Source: Fibrobacter sp. UWB4 (GTDB lineage Bacteria > Fibrobacterota > Fibrobacteria > Fibrobacterales > Fibrobacteraceae). Taken from it: a stretch of DNA of 64,000 nt. Location of the stretch: NCBI RefSeq assembly GCF_002210345.1, contig NZ_MWQI01000001.1, forward strand, positions 62,001 through 126,000, written 5' to 3'. A program made the translations under genes and the position numbers. The notes under the pieces are model-generated. The model was not told the origin of the DNA. It ran no database searches and saw nothing but the letters and a program-made list of their open reading frames with translations. Below are positions 43,890-51,951 of the stretch, piece after piece. How positions within the stretch are numbered: the first letter of the stretch is position 1; each line of letters starts with the position of its first letter.

Positions 43890-44561
43890 ATGAAAAAATT
43901 ATTGTTAATTTGTTTTATCTTGGTTGTAGCCTTGCTCACCTCTTGCGACTATCAAAAGAGAGAATGCGTTGTTAGTGCCTCTCGATGCCTGACGGAAGAA
44001 GCGTATCGAGATTCGCTTTACAAGGGCTGGAAAGCTCCGGTTAACAAGGATTCCTTGGTGGATTCTCTTTTTGCGATATTGCGCGAACAGCGTCAAATGT
44101 TGCTTGACATGAATGTTGTGCCGAAAACTGAATTGTCGGACCCTGCGAAAAAGCCGGTTGTCGAAATTCAGCCTGTCGTTGAAAAGCCTAATGTCGCTCC
44201 GATTATTGAAAATATAGAGGAACCCGTGGGTGAGGAAAACGCCAATAGCGTTTCAAATGTGTCTGCCGAAAATGCTGGAAGTCAGCCTGAAGAGCGTAAG
44301 TGGGGTAAGCTTGTGACTGGAGCCGGAGCTGCTATAGTCGGAGCCGCTGTTGGTGCTGCTGTTGTGGATAAATTGCACTGCAATGAACGCTTGGACATAA
44401 CGGTTGAGTACAAGTTGATGGTGGCTTGCCTTAATAGCTGTGGTTATGATGAAGAAACTCTTGAAAAATGCGGTGCTGGCATAATGCAGTGGCTTTGCAA
44501 GGAAAAAGAAAAAGCCGAAACGATTATGAATCGTGTTCGGACTTCTTGCTCAATTAGATAA
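43890..44561 (+). CDS. Lipoprotein with glycine-zipper segment
   Basis: A 223-aa lipoprotein with lipobox LLTSC (about residues 15-19). Middle residues are Pro/Glu/Val-rich. A glycine-zipper-like hydrophobic stretch, TGAGAAIVGAAVGAAVVDKL, is at about 152-171 and could insert in a membrane. Six or so cysteines lie in the C-terminal part (CNERL, CLNSCGYDEETLEKCGAG, LCKEKEK), which could form disulphides. It follows the 162-aa gene by three bases. The function is unknown. Confidence 0.68.
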   Translation: MKKLLLICFILVVALLTSCDYQKRECVVSASRCLTEEAYRDSLYKGWKAPVNKDSLVDSLFAILREQRQMLLDMNVVPKTELSDPAKKPVVEIQPVVEKPNVAPIIENIEEPVGEENANSVSNVSAENAGSQPEERKWGKLVTGAGAAIVGAAVGAAVVDKLHCNERLDITVEYKLMVACLNSCGYDEETLEKCGAGIMQWLCKEKEKAETIMNRVRTSCSIR

Positions 44562-44567
44562 AGTTAT

Positions 44568-46226
44568 TTATTCCACGTATTTCTTGATGAGTCTAATCAT
44601 CAGTTCGGCTAGGCTTTCCACTTGGTAATTGCCAACGGTTGCCTTGATGTGTGAATTGCCGATGCCGCTGTCGTCGGTGAGGAATACGTATGTACCGCCT
44701 GTCGCCAAGTCGAAGAATCTCAACATAAATTCAGTTTCTTTGTCTACACCGCTTGCCGCTACAGGGATAAGCTTGATGCCTTTTTTGGCGAAGAGGCGGA
44801 TCGAATTCTGGAGACTTTTGATGATGTCTTCTTCGTAGTGGGCGGGGGCATCAAGGATAAGGAATGCGATGCGTGCGCGGGCGGCTTCGTCCCAAGAGAG
44901 ATTTTCCAGCGAAGCTTCAAGCGCTGTGTGGACGGCTTCGGGGTAGTCTCCGCCTCCGCTTGCTCTTTGGTTTGAAACGAATTCCTGAGTCTTTGCAACG
45001 TCATTGGTGAAGTCGTCGTGGCGCGTGAGGTAGGAATCGCCTACGTCGCGGTAGAAGAGAGCCGCTGTGCGCAAATCAACATTGCTTTCCGAACTTGCGT
45101 GGTCGATAATGTAATTGAGGTCGGATTTGAGGAATCGGATTTCGTCGCTCATTGAACCTGTGGCGTCTACGATGAAAGCGATGTCAGCCGTCATCTTGGC
45201 GTGTTTGGTATCTTTGTCTACAACGGTATTGATGTTGAGTTTGCGATCTCCTCTGGAAGATGTCTTGAGTTGTCCATTGACTACAACTCCGTCAACAATT
45301 AACCAGAAGTCTCTTTTTTGATATTGGTGCTTGTTGAATAAATTAATCCAGCAATAAGCGTAACCTGCATTATCTGTTTTGGTCGTGAATTCTACTTGCC
45401 TGCCGTTGAGGAGTGTCACAGGAATGTTCGCGATGCCAACGTCATTTCCGTCCACGACTTTTACCGCCACAAGTTGCTGGGGGTAGAATTTCCAGTAGCT
45501 CATCTTTTCATTGTAATCATTGTCGTTGATGATGTTGGTCCAGAATTTCCAATGCTCCAGATCGTTCCATTCGCCTGCAGTGAGGAGTCCTGATACTTGT
45601 TCATCCGAACGCCTTGCTCTTCTTTTTCGCCTTGAAACGGGTTCGTCATCGTCCCAAGAACTGCTTTCGTCGCTATCGGAAGCGAGGTATACAGTTTTTG
45701 ATGAAGCTGGGCGCTCAGAACTTCTTCTAGGAGACGCTTTGGCTACGACTGTTGATTTCTTGGCGTACGTTTTTGAAGCGCCGGTGGCGAGCATGGAAGA
45801 AGAACCTCCGAGCAGTCCTGCCAAACCGTCGCTAACTCCTGCTGAACCTGCGGCACCTTCGGAAAATCCCGCAGAAGATTTTCCGCGCCTTCCTCCGAGA
45901 ACTGTTTTCCCAGTTGTATGTAGGCCACTTACGCTCTTCATGACTTTGTCAATGTCCTTTGTGAATTTGACATCCGCCGTTGAAAAAGAAGGTGACGGCC
46001 TTGACGATGCTGCCAAATATTTTACCGCTCCTCTATTGTCTGGTGCTTTGGGCGATCCTTTGTGTTTGTATTCGGGTGTTGTAGATGGAGAAACGGTCAT
46101 TACCGTTTCGATTCGTGCTTCGTCGTCTCCTGTTGTTTTGGTGGTTTCTTTGTTTGTATTATCGCTGCAATTGATAAACATAAAAGCGCATGCGATTACG
46201 GTTGATAAAAAGAATTTATTTTTCAT
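44568..46226 (-). CDS. VWA-domain lipoprotein
   Basis: A 552-aa lipoprotein with lipobox FINC. After Ser/Gly-rich linkers comes a carboxypeptidase-regulatory-like domain (VAVKVVDGNDVGIANIPVT). The C-terminal 240 residues are a von Willebrand factor A domain: FIVDATGSMSDEI is the MIDAS motif (DxTxS form), with later metal-site positions around RDVGD and SGGGDYPEA. VWA domains bind proteins through a metal. ATG at 46226 has AGGAG seven bases upstream. It is convergent with the glycine-zipper lipoprotein gene. Confidence 0.85.
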   Translation of the reverse strand: MKNKFFLSTVIACAFMFINCSDNTNKETTKTTGDDEARIETVMTVSPSTTPEYKHKGSPKAPDNRGAVKYLAASSRPSPSFSTADVKFTKDIDKVMKSVSGLHTTGKTVLGGRRGKSSAGFSEGAAGSAGVSDGLAGLLGGSSSMLATGASKTYAKKSTVVAKASPRRSSERPASSKTVYLASDSDESSSWDDDEPVSRRKRRARRSDEQVSGLLTAGEWNDLEHWKFWTNIINDNDYNEKMSYWKFYPQQLVAVKVVDGNDVGIANIPVTLLNGRQVEFTTKTDNAGYAYCWINLFNKHQYQKRDFWLIVDGVVVNGQLKTSSRGDRKLNINTVVDKDTKHAKMTADIAFIVDATGSMSDEIRFLKSDLNYIIDHASSESNVDLRTAALFYRDVGDSYLTRHDDFTNDVAKTQEFVSNQRASGGGDYPEAVHTALEASLENLSWDEAARARIAFLILDAPAHYEEDIIKSLQNSIRLFAKKGIKLIPVAASGVDKETEFMLRFFDLATGGTYVFLTDDSGIGNSHIKATVGNYQVESLAELMIRLIKKYVE

Positions 46227-46333
46227 GATGTACTCCTTTTTTTTTATTAAACTAGCACATTCCATGTGGCTAAAACCAACGAACAAAAGCCTAATATGGA
46301 TAAATGTTTTTTACGAATAAAAGGAAACGATGT

Positions 46334-46339
46334 TATATT
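46334..46339 (+). promoter_or_regulatory. -10 box TATATT, six bases before ATG
   Basis: TATATT ends six bases before the ATG at 46346, with no ribosome site between, as at the SGNH hydrolase gene. Confidence 0.45.
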
Positions 46340-46345
46340 TCAAGT

Positions 46346-47437
46346 ATGTCTAGGTTGTGTCATATTTTGCACTATACTTCTGTCACATTTTTGTGCTGTA
46401 TTTCTTTGTTTACAAATAAAGGCGTTTGTGCGGCGGAACTTAATGGTGTATTTGATGCGGGGTGGACAACGGCGTACCAGTCGCAGGATTCCTTGACTCG
46501 CATGCATCAGCGTTTGCAATCACTCGGAATGGAATATATCGTGTTGCAATACGCTGCTGTTGAAGCGACGCATTTGTATTACCCATCGCAACTTGATTTT
46601 TTGCAGAATACGCAGTACAAGAACAATCAGCTTTTCCCGAAGAGTATTGAGGCTGCGAAAATTGCGGGAACAAAAATTTGGCTCGGTCTTTATTACGATG
46701 GTGATGGTTGGTTTACTCCACCGACGATTACACAACTTGATACTTTGTCTGCGAGAAATGTTCGCGTTTTAAATGAACTTTATGATTTCTATGGCCGCGA
46801 AAAAGTGATTGAGGGCGTGTATATCCCGCAAGAAATTGCGCGTTATTATTGGGATGGACTCCGCGAAGATGCGACTACAGAATCGCTGGTGCTGCATTTT
46901 CTGAAGCCGCTTGTAGATGCGGCGAAGGCGGTTGGCTGGAAGGTCTTGGCAGCTCCGTTCTACAACCAGAATTTGGAATCTCCCGAAAAATTGCAATCGT
47001 TTTTCGAAAGTCTTTTTGCTGTGGGATTCAAGCCCGATGTGATTGCCGTTCAGGATGGCATCGGTGCTAACGATACGGGAAAGATCCATGCCGATATAGC
47101 AACGGTCGAAAATTACGAACGTGCGGTGGCCCAAGCTTGCGCAAAATACGGAATTGAATTCTGGGTCGATGCGGAATTGTTCCGCACGGATGATTCTAAA
47201 GCACTTGCGGATAGTGCGCGAATTTCGGCGCAACTGGATACAGCACGTGCTTCGGGTGCTGTGAATGTCATCGGTTATGATTTGGCTGTTCTTGGGAACG
47301 CTGGGCTAGATTCGTTAGAAAAGTGGAAATCGCAGACTGTCGGGCTTAAAAAGTCGCGCAATCCCAACAAGAATCCGCAAAAACTATTGAAGTTTTACAA
47401 GCTGAACGGAGCGCGAGTCTATCTTGATCGTCGTTAA
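46346..47437 (+). CDS. DUF4434-type TIM-barrel protein, exported
   Basis: A 363-aa protein with a hydrophobic N-terminus (LHYTSVTFLCCISLF). The body matches the DUF4434 layout of a glycosidase-like barrel: LNGVFDAGWTTAYQSQDSL, EYIVLQYAA, TKIWLGLYYDGDGW, GVYIPQEIARYYW, PDVIAVQDGIG and EFWVDAELF. Candidate catalytic acids are Glu in QEIA, Asp in VQDG and Glu in DAELF. Related proteins are thought to be glycoside hydrolases. The start was chosen from the TATATT box. Confidence 0.75.
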   Translation: MSRLCHILHYTSVTFLCCISLFTNKGVCAAELNGVFDAGWTTAYQSQDSLTRMHQRLQSLGMEYIVLQYAAVEATHLYYPSQLDFLQNTQYKNNQLFPKSIEAAKIAGTKIWLGLYYDGDGWFTPPTITQLDTLSARNVRVLNELYDFYGREKVIEGVYIPQEIARYYWDGLREDATTESLVLHFLKPLVDAAKAVGWKVLAAPFYNQNLESPEKLQSFFESLFAVGFKPDVIAVQDGIGANDTGKIHADIATVENYERAVAQACAKYGIEFWVDAELFRTDDSKALADSARISAQLDTARASGAVNVIGYDLAVLGNAGLDSLEKWKSQTVGLKKSRNPNKNPQKLLKFYKLNGARVYLDRR

Positions 47438-47469
47438 AATTTTATAATTCAAGAAAAAAAGGAGCGTCT

Positions 47470-48027
47470 ATGCGCAAAAATCTCGGAGTAAAAACTTATC
47501 TGTATCCGCAGCCGACTTTGGTCATCGCCACCTATAACGAGGATGGCTCGGCAAACGCAATGGTGGCTGCTTGGGGCTCTATCAGCGACAACAACCAGGT
47601 TGCAATTTACGTGGCGAAAACCCACAAGACCATCCCGAACATTCTTGCTCGCAAATCTTTTACCGTGAGCATGGCGACTGCTGATCACATCAAGGCTATC
47701 GACTATTTGGGCATTACCAGTGGTAATCGCGTGGCGGATAAGTTTGCAAAGGCTGGTTTTACATCTGTCAAGAGTGAAAATGTCGATGCCCCGCTCGTTG
47801 CTGAATTGCCGCTTGCGCTTGAATGCAAGCTCGTGAGCTACGACGAAGAATCGGAACTCCTGCTCGGTGAAATCGTGAATGTCACTGCCGACGAATCCGT
47901 GCTCGATCAAGACGGAAAACTCTCTGTCGAAAAGCTTGCCCCGGTTTGCTACGATTCCGCAGGTCACGGCTACTATGTGATGGAACGCCGTGTCGGCAAC
48001 GCCTTCAGCGACGGTAAAAGCATTTAG
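47470..48027 (+). CDS. Flavin-reductase-like FMN-binding split-barrel protein
   Basis: A 185-aa cytoplasmic protein. PQPTLVIATYNEDGSANAMVAAWGSIS is the entry strand pair of the flavin reductase-like family, and KSFTVSMAT, HIKAIDYLGITSG and ECKLVSYDEESELLLGEIV follow in family order. Members bind FMN and serve as oxidoreductases or flavin donors. GGAG stands five bases before ATG. It is transcribed alone and ends with a four-base overlap with a convergent gene. Confidence 0.88.
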   Translation: MRKNLGVKTYLYPQPTLVIATYNEDGSANAMVAAWGSISDNNQVAIYVAKTHKTIPNILARKSFTVSMATADHIKAIDYLGITSGNRVADKFAKAGFTSVKSENVDAPLVAELPLALECKLVSYDEESELLLGEIVNVTADESVLDQDGKLSVEKLAPVCYDSAGHGYYVMERRVGNAFSDGKSI

Positions 48028-48473
48028 GAGTTGCTTGCGTTAAAGCCTGCTTCTATCAAGTTTACCATCTTGGTGATGTCTGCTTCATGCATCAGATGGT
48101 AATTAGATAGAATCCGTTCAAGTGGATATTGGGCAAGAATCGCGGAAAACGACTTGCCCGTTTTCCATTGGCAATAGGCGAGGACTGTTCCGCTCCAGTA
48201 TTCTGCTTCGGGGTAGAACGGTTCGCTAATGGCTTGCTTAATTATATCGTCTGTTAAAATTTTCGGGAACGCTATAAGTGCTAGCTCATATCCTGATTTG
48301 CCGCACAAAAAATCAGGATTTCCCATTTCGATTTGTTTGGATACTTCAGATGCAAGAAATGTATTTTGAACATCCTGCGGCAATAAATTTAGATTGCGGA
48401 GCGATATCTGAAAAAAGAATCCCAAATTTTTTTGGACTGATTCCAGATATATTTCATCATAGGGATAAGCCAT
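48024..48473 (-). CDS. Putative partner of the DUF3990 protein, antitoxin-like
   Basis: A 149-aa acidic, mainly helical protein. It is encoded downstream of the DUF3990 gene and overlaps it by 17 bp, the usual tight linkage of a toxin-antitoxin pair. The C-terminal stretch, AILAQYPLERILSNYHLMHEAD followed by ITKMVNLIEAGF, is reminiscent of small partners of DUF3990 proteins, where a YxxLHxxG-type helix occurs; this likeness is weak. Its role as antitoxin is inferred from position. Confidence 0.55.
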   Translation of the reverse strand: MAYPYDEIYLESVQKNLGFFFQISLRNLNLLPQDVQNTFLASEVSKQIEMGNPDFLCGKSGYELALIAFPKILTDDIIKQAISEPFYPEAEYWSGTVLAYCQWKTGKSFSAILAQYPLERILSNYHLMHEADITKMVNLIEAGFNASNS

Positions 48474-49125
48474 TCAAAAGCTCCGGGTTTCGTACTAGGT
48501 CGATCAAATAAATAGATTCGCTCGGTTTTAGATTGCGCAAGCTTTCGCGATAAGCTTTACGTGCGGTTGTATCGCGCTCTTTATATTGCATGTAGTATTT
48601 TTCTTTCTCTGCTTTTTCTGCTTTGATGAATTTCAATCGTGAAAAAGCTTTTGGTGATTTCAAGACAATCTGTAATCCGAGACTCCCTAATTTCATTGAA
48701 CTAGCGAGGCTTTGTATCGGGATAATGTTCTCTAGAAAATCGCTGGCAAAAGAGAAATAAGAATCATTGGCTCTATAGCCGTAAATGACATCGTATGATT
48801 GGTAATCTAATTTGAAATGTTCTGTCAAAAATTGCAGATTTTGATGCCCGATAGGTGACTTTGGTGCAAAGATTCGGTTCGGCATCAGAATGGTTAGCCA
48901 ATGCAATAAGCTGAAATTATCTTGTGATAGATCTAAAATATTAAGGTCTTGACTGTCGAGTTCGTATTGGTTGGCAAATCCGTCTGTATTTTTTTGACAA
49001 GCCCATTCTTTTGCCAAATCAATAGATTCCGTGCAATAAAATCCCAGCCCGTAATCATTACGGGGGTTCCCCGCACCGAAAGTGGGGGCTGAAATTTGCT
49101 TATCGGAACCATGGAATAGAATCAT
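48457..49125 (-). CDS. DUF3990 protein, possible ADP-ribosyltransferase-like toxin
   Basis: A 222-aa protein. It begins ILFHGSDKQISAPTFGAG, then NDYGLGFYCTESIDLAKEWA, the conserved front of DUF3990, a family related to ADP-ribosyltransferase folds: the HGS, YGxGFYxT and AKEWA blocks parallel the NAD-binding parts. Such proteins are typically toxins of toxin-antitoxin or interbacterial systems. The start at 49125 fits the family; the 23 codons upstream are the shadow of a terminator. On the minus strand TATCTT precedes the ATG by seven bases with no ribosome site. Confidence 0.75.
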   Translation of the reverse strand: MILFHGSDKQISAPTFGAGNPRNDYGLGFYCTESIDLAKEWACQKNTDGFANQYELDSQDLNILDLSQDNFSLLHWLTILMPNRIFAPKSPIGHQNLQFLTEHFKLDYQSYDVIYGYRANDSYFSFASDFLENIIPIQSLASSMKLGSLGLQIVLKSPKAFSRLKFIKAEKAEKEKYYMQYKERDTTARKAYRESLRNLKPSESIYLIDLVRNPELLNGLSL

Positions 49126-49169
49126 GAAATAGAAGATACATTTTTTGTGTGAACAGAAGGATGGATGGT

Positions 49170-49198
49170 GCAAAAAAGGTGGCTTGCTGGCCACCTTA
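49170..49198 (-). terminator. Terminator of the Ser-rich lipoprotein gene
   Basis: On the minus strand AAGGTGGC-CAGCAA-GCCACCTT is followed by TTTTG. It insulates the gene from the DUF3990 pair. Confidence 0.85.
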
Positions 49199-49221
49199 TT
49201 CCTTGATAATGATTGAACTCA

Positions 49222-49989
49222 TTAGTACAAGTACCATTCCCATTTGAGGGTGCATTGCTTGTTTTCTTCATCAGTTTGATACCAAACTTCGTAATCTTTA
49301 ATATATCCGATGCTATGTACTCCGTAGCCATAGCCTGAAGAATAATCATCGTTTATTAAGAGGTCGGCGTCAGTAATTTTGGGGTAGATGTAGATTGAGT
49401 CGGTGTATATGGGAACTGTTGTTGTGAAATCAATGCGTCCTTCCCATTCTCCTGTGTCCTGCTTTTCTAGCAGATTCTTTGTCATTACAGAATCTCTAGT
49501 ACCGTCATTTTTTCGAAATTGAATCTTGAAAGAAATGCGAGGGTCTGCGTCTGCATAGTTTTTCATGCTTAGTGTATTGTCCCAATCTGGCGTTTCTTGC
49601 TTGAAATAAGTCAGCGTGAGCTTGATATTTTTGCTTTTGGTAAGGTATGTTTTTTGTGTATTAGAGGATGTCTTTGATGAGCTAGAGTAATAGTAGTTTA
49701 TGGTGCTGGATGAAGAATATTTCTTCGAAGAACTTGAATATTTGTAGCTAGATGAACTCTTTGCGGAAGAAGAACTTTTTGCTGTGTTGCACTGATAGCC
49801 GTAATTGGAGCAGCACCAAGATGCGGAATTGTAGCTTGTACCGTAATAGCAATCGTCTTTCTCTCGTTGCTCATTTTCTTGCTGTTCTTTTTCGCTGATG
49901 TTTTCCATCACAGAAGATGTGGGGCTTTCTTCGGCACATGCAATGAAAATTAAAGATGCAAAAAGAATTGAATTAAGTTTTATGAACAT
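49222..49989 (-). CDS. Ser-rich lipoprotein
   Basis: A 255-aa lipoprotein with lipobox FIAC. Residues about 70-110 are tracts of KSSSSxKYSSSSKK type, a linker style common in Fibrobacter surface proteins. The C-terminal 140 residues are beta-rich (KNIKLTLTYFKQETPDWDN, RISFKIQFRKNDG, YTDSIYIYPKI), likely a small sandwich domain that binds a surface ligand or carbohydrate. A CYYG...WCCSNYGYQC segment between could form disulphides. It is ten bases downstream of the outer-membrane protein gene and co-transcribed with it. Confidence 0.72.
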   Translation of the reverse strand: MFIKLNSILFASLIFIACAEESPTSSVMENISEKEQQENEQREKDDCYYGTSYNSASWCCSNYGYQCNTAKSSSSAKSSSSYKYSSSSKKYSSSSTINYYYSSSSKTSSNTQKTYLTKSKNIKLTLTYFKQETPDWDNTLSMKNYADADPRISFKIQFRKNDGTRDSVMTKNLLEKQDTGEWEGRIDFTTTVPIYTDSIYIYPKITDADLLINDDYSSGYGYGVHSIGYIKDYEVWYQTDEENKQCTLKWEWYLY

Positions 49990-49999
49990 ATAGAATCCT

Positions 50000-51505
50000 T
50001 TAGAACATTGCTTCGAATTTTAGACGCCAACTGCTGCCGTAATCGTATGTTTTGTGGAAGCCTCCATCGTAAATACTGAAACTTCCTATATACCATTGGA
50101 ATTCGAATGCAAAGTGACGGCTTAATTCTAGGCCGACGCCCAATAGGGGGACAAATTCCCATTCGTCGATAGCGGCGGCCCCATCTCCAGATTCTTCTAT
50201 CCAGCTATAATAACGTCCGACTTCAAGATCAATCCAGTGATAAATAGGTTTACGAATGTGGAAACTTGTGCTGATAAATGGTGAAATTGGTAATGGGCCT
50301 AAAGGAATGCCGAAACGGAATCCCAGAGGAATTTCGGCCATTATTGTGCTGTATTGTATATAAAAAGATTCTTGCTCATACTCTGCTATGTGATATATTG
50401 CGTTTAGGCCGATGTTGAATGAAACAACTTCATTGAAATAGCTTCTAAAAAGGAATCCTGCGTTTATTCCGAAATCATAGTTTTGTGGTGCACTATAAAA
50501 ATAAATGTCATTGAAACTTCGACTTTCCGGGAATTCAAAAGCGAGTGCTAATCCAAAGAAAGAGCTTCTGCTTTTGTTTGGTTCTGTATTCTGGCTTGAA
50601 CTACTTTGATTGGCTTCGTAATAATTAATCCAAATGTTATTCTTTTGTACAGAGGGCGTTGTAGCATCTTCCTGTGGCTTGACTGGTTTTTCTTCGATTG
50701 TTTTTTCTTCAACAGGCTTTTCTTTGACGATAGCTGCTTCGATAGGTTCAGGCTTTTTTTCGACAATTTCTTTTGCTCTTTGAATATCTAGCGCTGTCAT
50801 TTCGCTATTGGCGAAAACGACGGTGAGTGTGCATGCGGAATCGTTACTGCAATGTTCTTGAATTTGCTTGGCAAGTACGCTTGAGTTTTCAATGCGTTGC
50901 AGTTTGCGATCAAATTCGGCGACGCTATCGGCTTTGGCTTGTTCTTCGAGCTGCTTTTTGTTGATGGCGTAATCGATACATTTGCAGGATTGCTCAATTT
51001 TTTTACAGAATTTGTCTTTAAATTTAGGTTGCTTTGCTTTCAGCATTTTGTCAGTGACAGGGCAATCTCCGCAAAAACCGGAGCATTCTTCTGTCATTGG
51101 CGGCAAAGGCTCGATGCGGGACATTTCAGGCTGGGTGCTGCTGAACTTGGTCTCGTAAAGTGATTGCATGGTCTTGTTAGAAACGGGCGATGAGCCCAGC
51201 TTGATTTCTTTGAATTGTCCGTTTTCAAAAGCGATGTTGCGAGCGCAGACTTTTTCATCGCATGTTTGTAGCAATTCGTTAGAAAGTCTGTTTATGCTTT
51301 CTGCAAATGCGGCTTCTTTGCTTGCTTGTGCTGCGCTGATGCTGTCGAGGAGTGCTGTGCAGTGGCAACGTTTATCGACTTTTTTGCAGGTCTGGTCTTT
51401 TTTGTTTTGGCAGGGGGTACAAAGTTCGATGCACATATTCTGTGCGAAAAGCGAAACCGTTAATAAAAGAACTAACGCGAAAATCGCTTGAATGTTGTTT
51501 CTCAT
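50000..51505 (-). CDS. Outer-membrane beta-barrel protein with Cys-rich N-terminal part
   Basis: A 501-aa exported protein. The signal peptide is MRNNIQAIFALVLLLTVSLFAQ. The N-terminal part has two similar Cys-rich units, CIELCTPCQNKKDQTCKKV and CSGFCGDCPVTDKMLK, each followed by a helix with a further Cys. A Lys/Glu/Pro-rich hinge spans about 255-290. The last 190 residues are a barrel with an aromatic end (WRLKFEAMF). ATG at 51505 has AAGGAG six bases upstream, and that ribosome site lies in the stem of a hairpin. Confidence 0.75.
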   Translation of the reverse strand: MRNNIQAIFALVLLLTVSLFAQNMCIELCTPCQNKKDQTCKKVDKRCHCTALLDSISAAQASKEAAFAESINRLSNELLQTCDEKVCARNIAFENGQFKEIKLGSSPVSNKTMQSLYETKFSSTQPEMSRIEPLPPMTEECSGFCGDCPVTDKMLKAKQPKFKDKFCKKIEQSCKCIDYAINKKQLEEQAKADSVAEFDRKLQRIENSSVLAKQIQEHCSNDSACTLTVVFANSEMTALDIQRAKEIVEKKPEPIEAAIVKEKPVEEKTIEEKPVKPQEDATTPSVQKNNIWINYYEANQSSSSQNTEPNKSRSSFFGLALAFEFPESRSFNDIYFYSAPQNYDFGINAGFLFRSYFNEVVSFNIGLNAIYHIAEYEQESFYIQYSTIMAEIPLGFRFGIPLGPLPISPFISTSFHIRKPIYHWIDLEVGRYYSWIEESGDGAAAIDEWEFVPLLGVGLELSRHFAFEFQWYIGSFSIYDGGFHKTYDYGSSWRLKFEAMF

Positions 51506-51510
51506 TTTAA

Positions 51511-51548
51511 CTCCTTGATGGCGAGGCGACATCGCTGAATTCAAGGAG
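51511..51548 (-). promoter_or_regulatory. Hairpin sequestering the ribosome site of the barrel gene
   Basis: CTCCTTGA (51511-51518) and TCAAGGAG (51541-51548) pair perfectly over 8 bp. On the minus-strand RNA this hides the AAGGAG of the gene starting at 51505. A nested GCGA-TG-TCGC stem lies in the loop. Translation should need opening of this stem. Confidence 0.6.
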
Positions 51549-51554
51549 CTTTTT

Positions 51555-51745
51555 AAAAGAAAAAAGGCGTGGAGTTGCCCATTGTTTGCTTACAGACTGA
51601 GGCTCGGCAAAGCCATTACGCATAAACAAACAACAACAACCCACGCCCCAAATGGGACGTGAGCAGCTTACTTCTATTCTCTGCGTTGTGAATTTTGCCG
51701 ATTTACAGTCTAGAGAATAGTCGCAAAAGCTCGAAAATCCGGTCG
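51555..51745 (-). ncRNA. Structured leader or small RNA ending in a terminator-like hairpin
   Basis: Read on the minus strand, TTGAAT-17-TATTTT (about 51798-51770) can serve as promoter. The roughly 190-nt transcript begins near AGCGGGGCAACC. It contains a 9-bp stem CTATTCTCT/AGAGAATAG (51674-51682 with 51712-51720). It ends in a long hairpin, GGCGTGG-GTTG paired with CAAC-T-CCACGCC (51637-51647 with 51566-51577), with a second TTGTTTG/CAAACAA stem and an inner GGCT/AGCC hairpin, then TTTTTTC. It is either a separate small RNA or an attenuating leader of the barrel gene. I cannot match it to a known family. Confidence 0.5.
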
Positions 51746-51785
51746 CAGGTTGCCCCGCTATGTAATGTAAAAATAAAAAAATATT

Positions 51786-51951
51786 ATGATATATTCAAGG
51801 TGTTTGCCCAAAAAGCCCCCAGTTGACAAGCTCGCTGTGCTTGATAATTTTTGCCGATTTCAGTCTGGCGACGCTTGCACTGGAGGCAGGGGCGTGGGGA
51901 CTGTCGGTAACAGATTTAGATTATGCGAAAGGGACAATAGGGGACTTTTTA
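51786..51951. other. Intergenic remainder with partial copy of the leader sequence
   Basis: No gene is visible. TTTTTGCCGATTTCAGTCT (about 51849-51867) nearly repeats TTTTGCCGATTTACAGTCT of the structured region (about 51693-51711), differing by one inserted base. GGGACAATAGGGGAC (51931-51945) resembles the tandem decamers at 40221-40240. Confidence 0.55.

Noticed and set aside
51555-51745. 6S RNA or tmRNA.
   Set aside because: The length suits 6S RNA, but the 5' and 3' ends do not form the long closing stem. A tmRNA would need a tRNA-like T-arm and a tag ORF, which I do not find.
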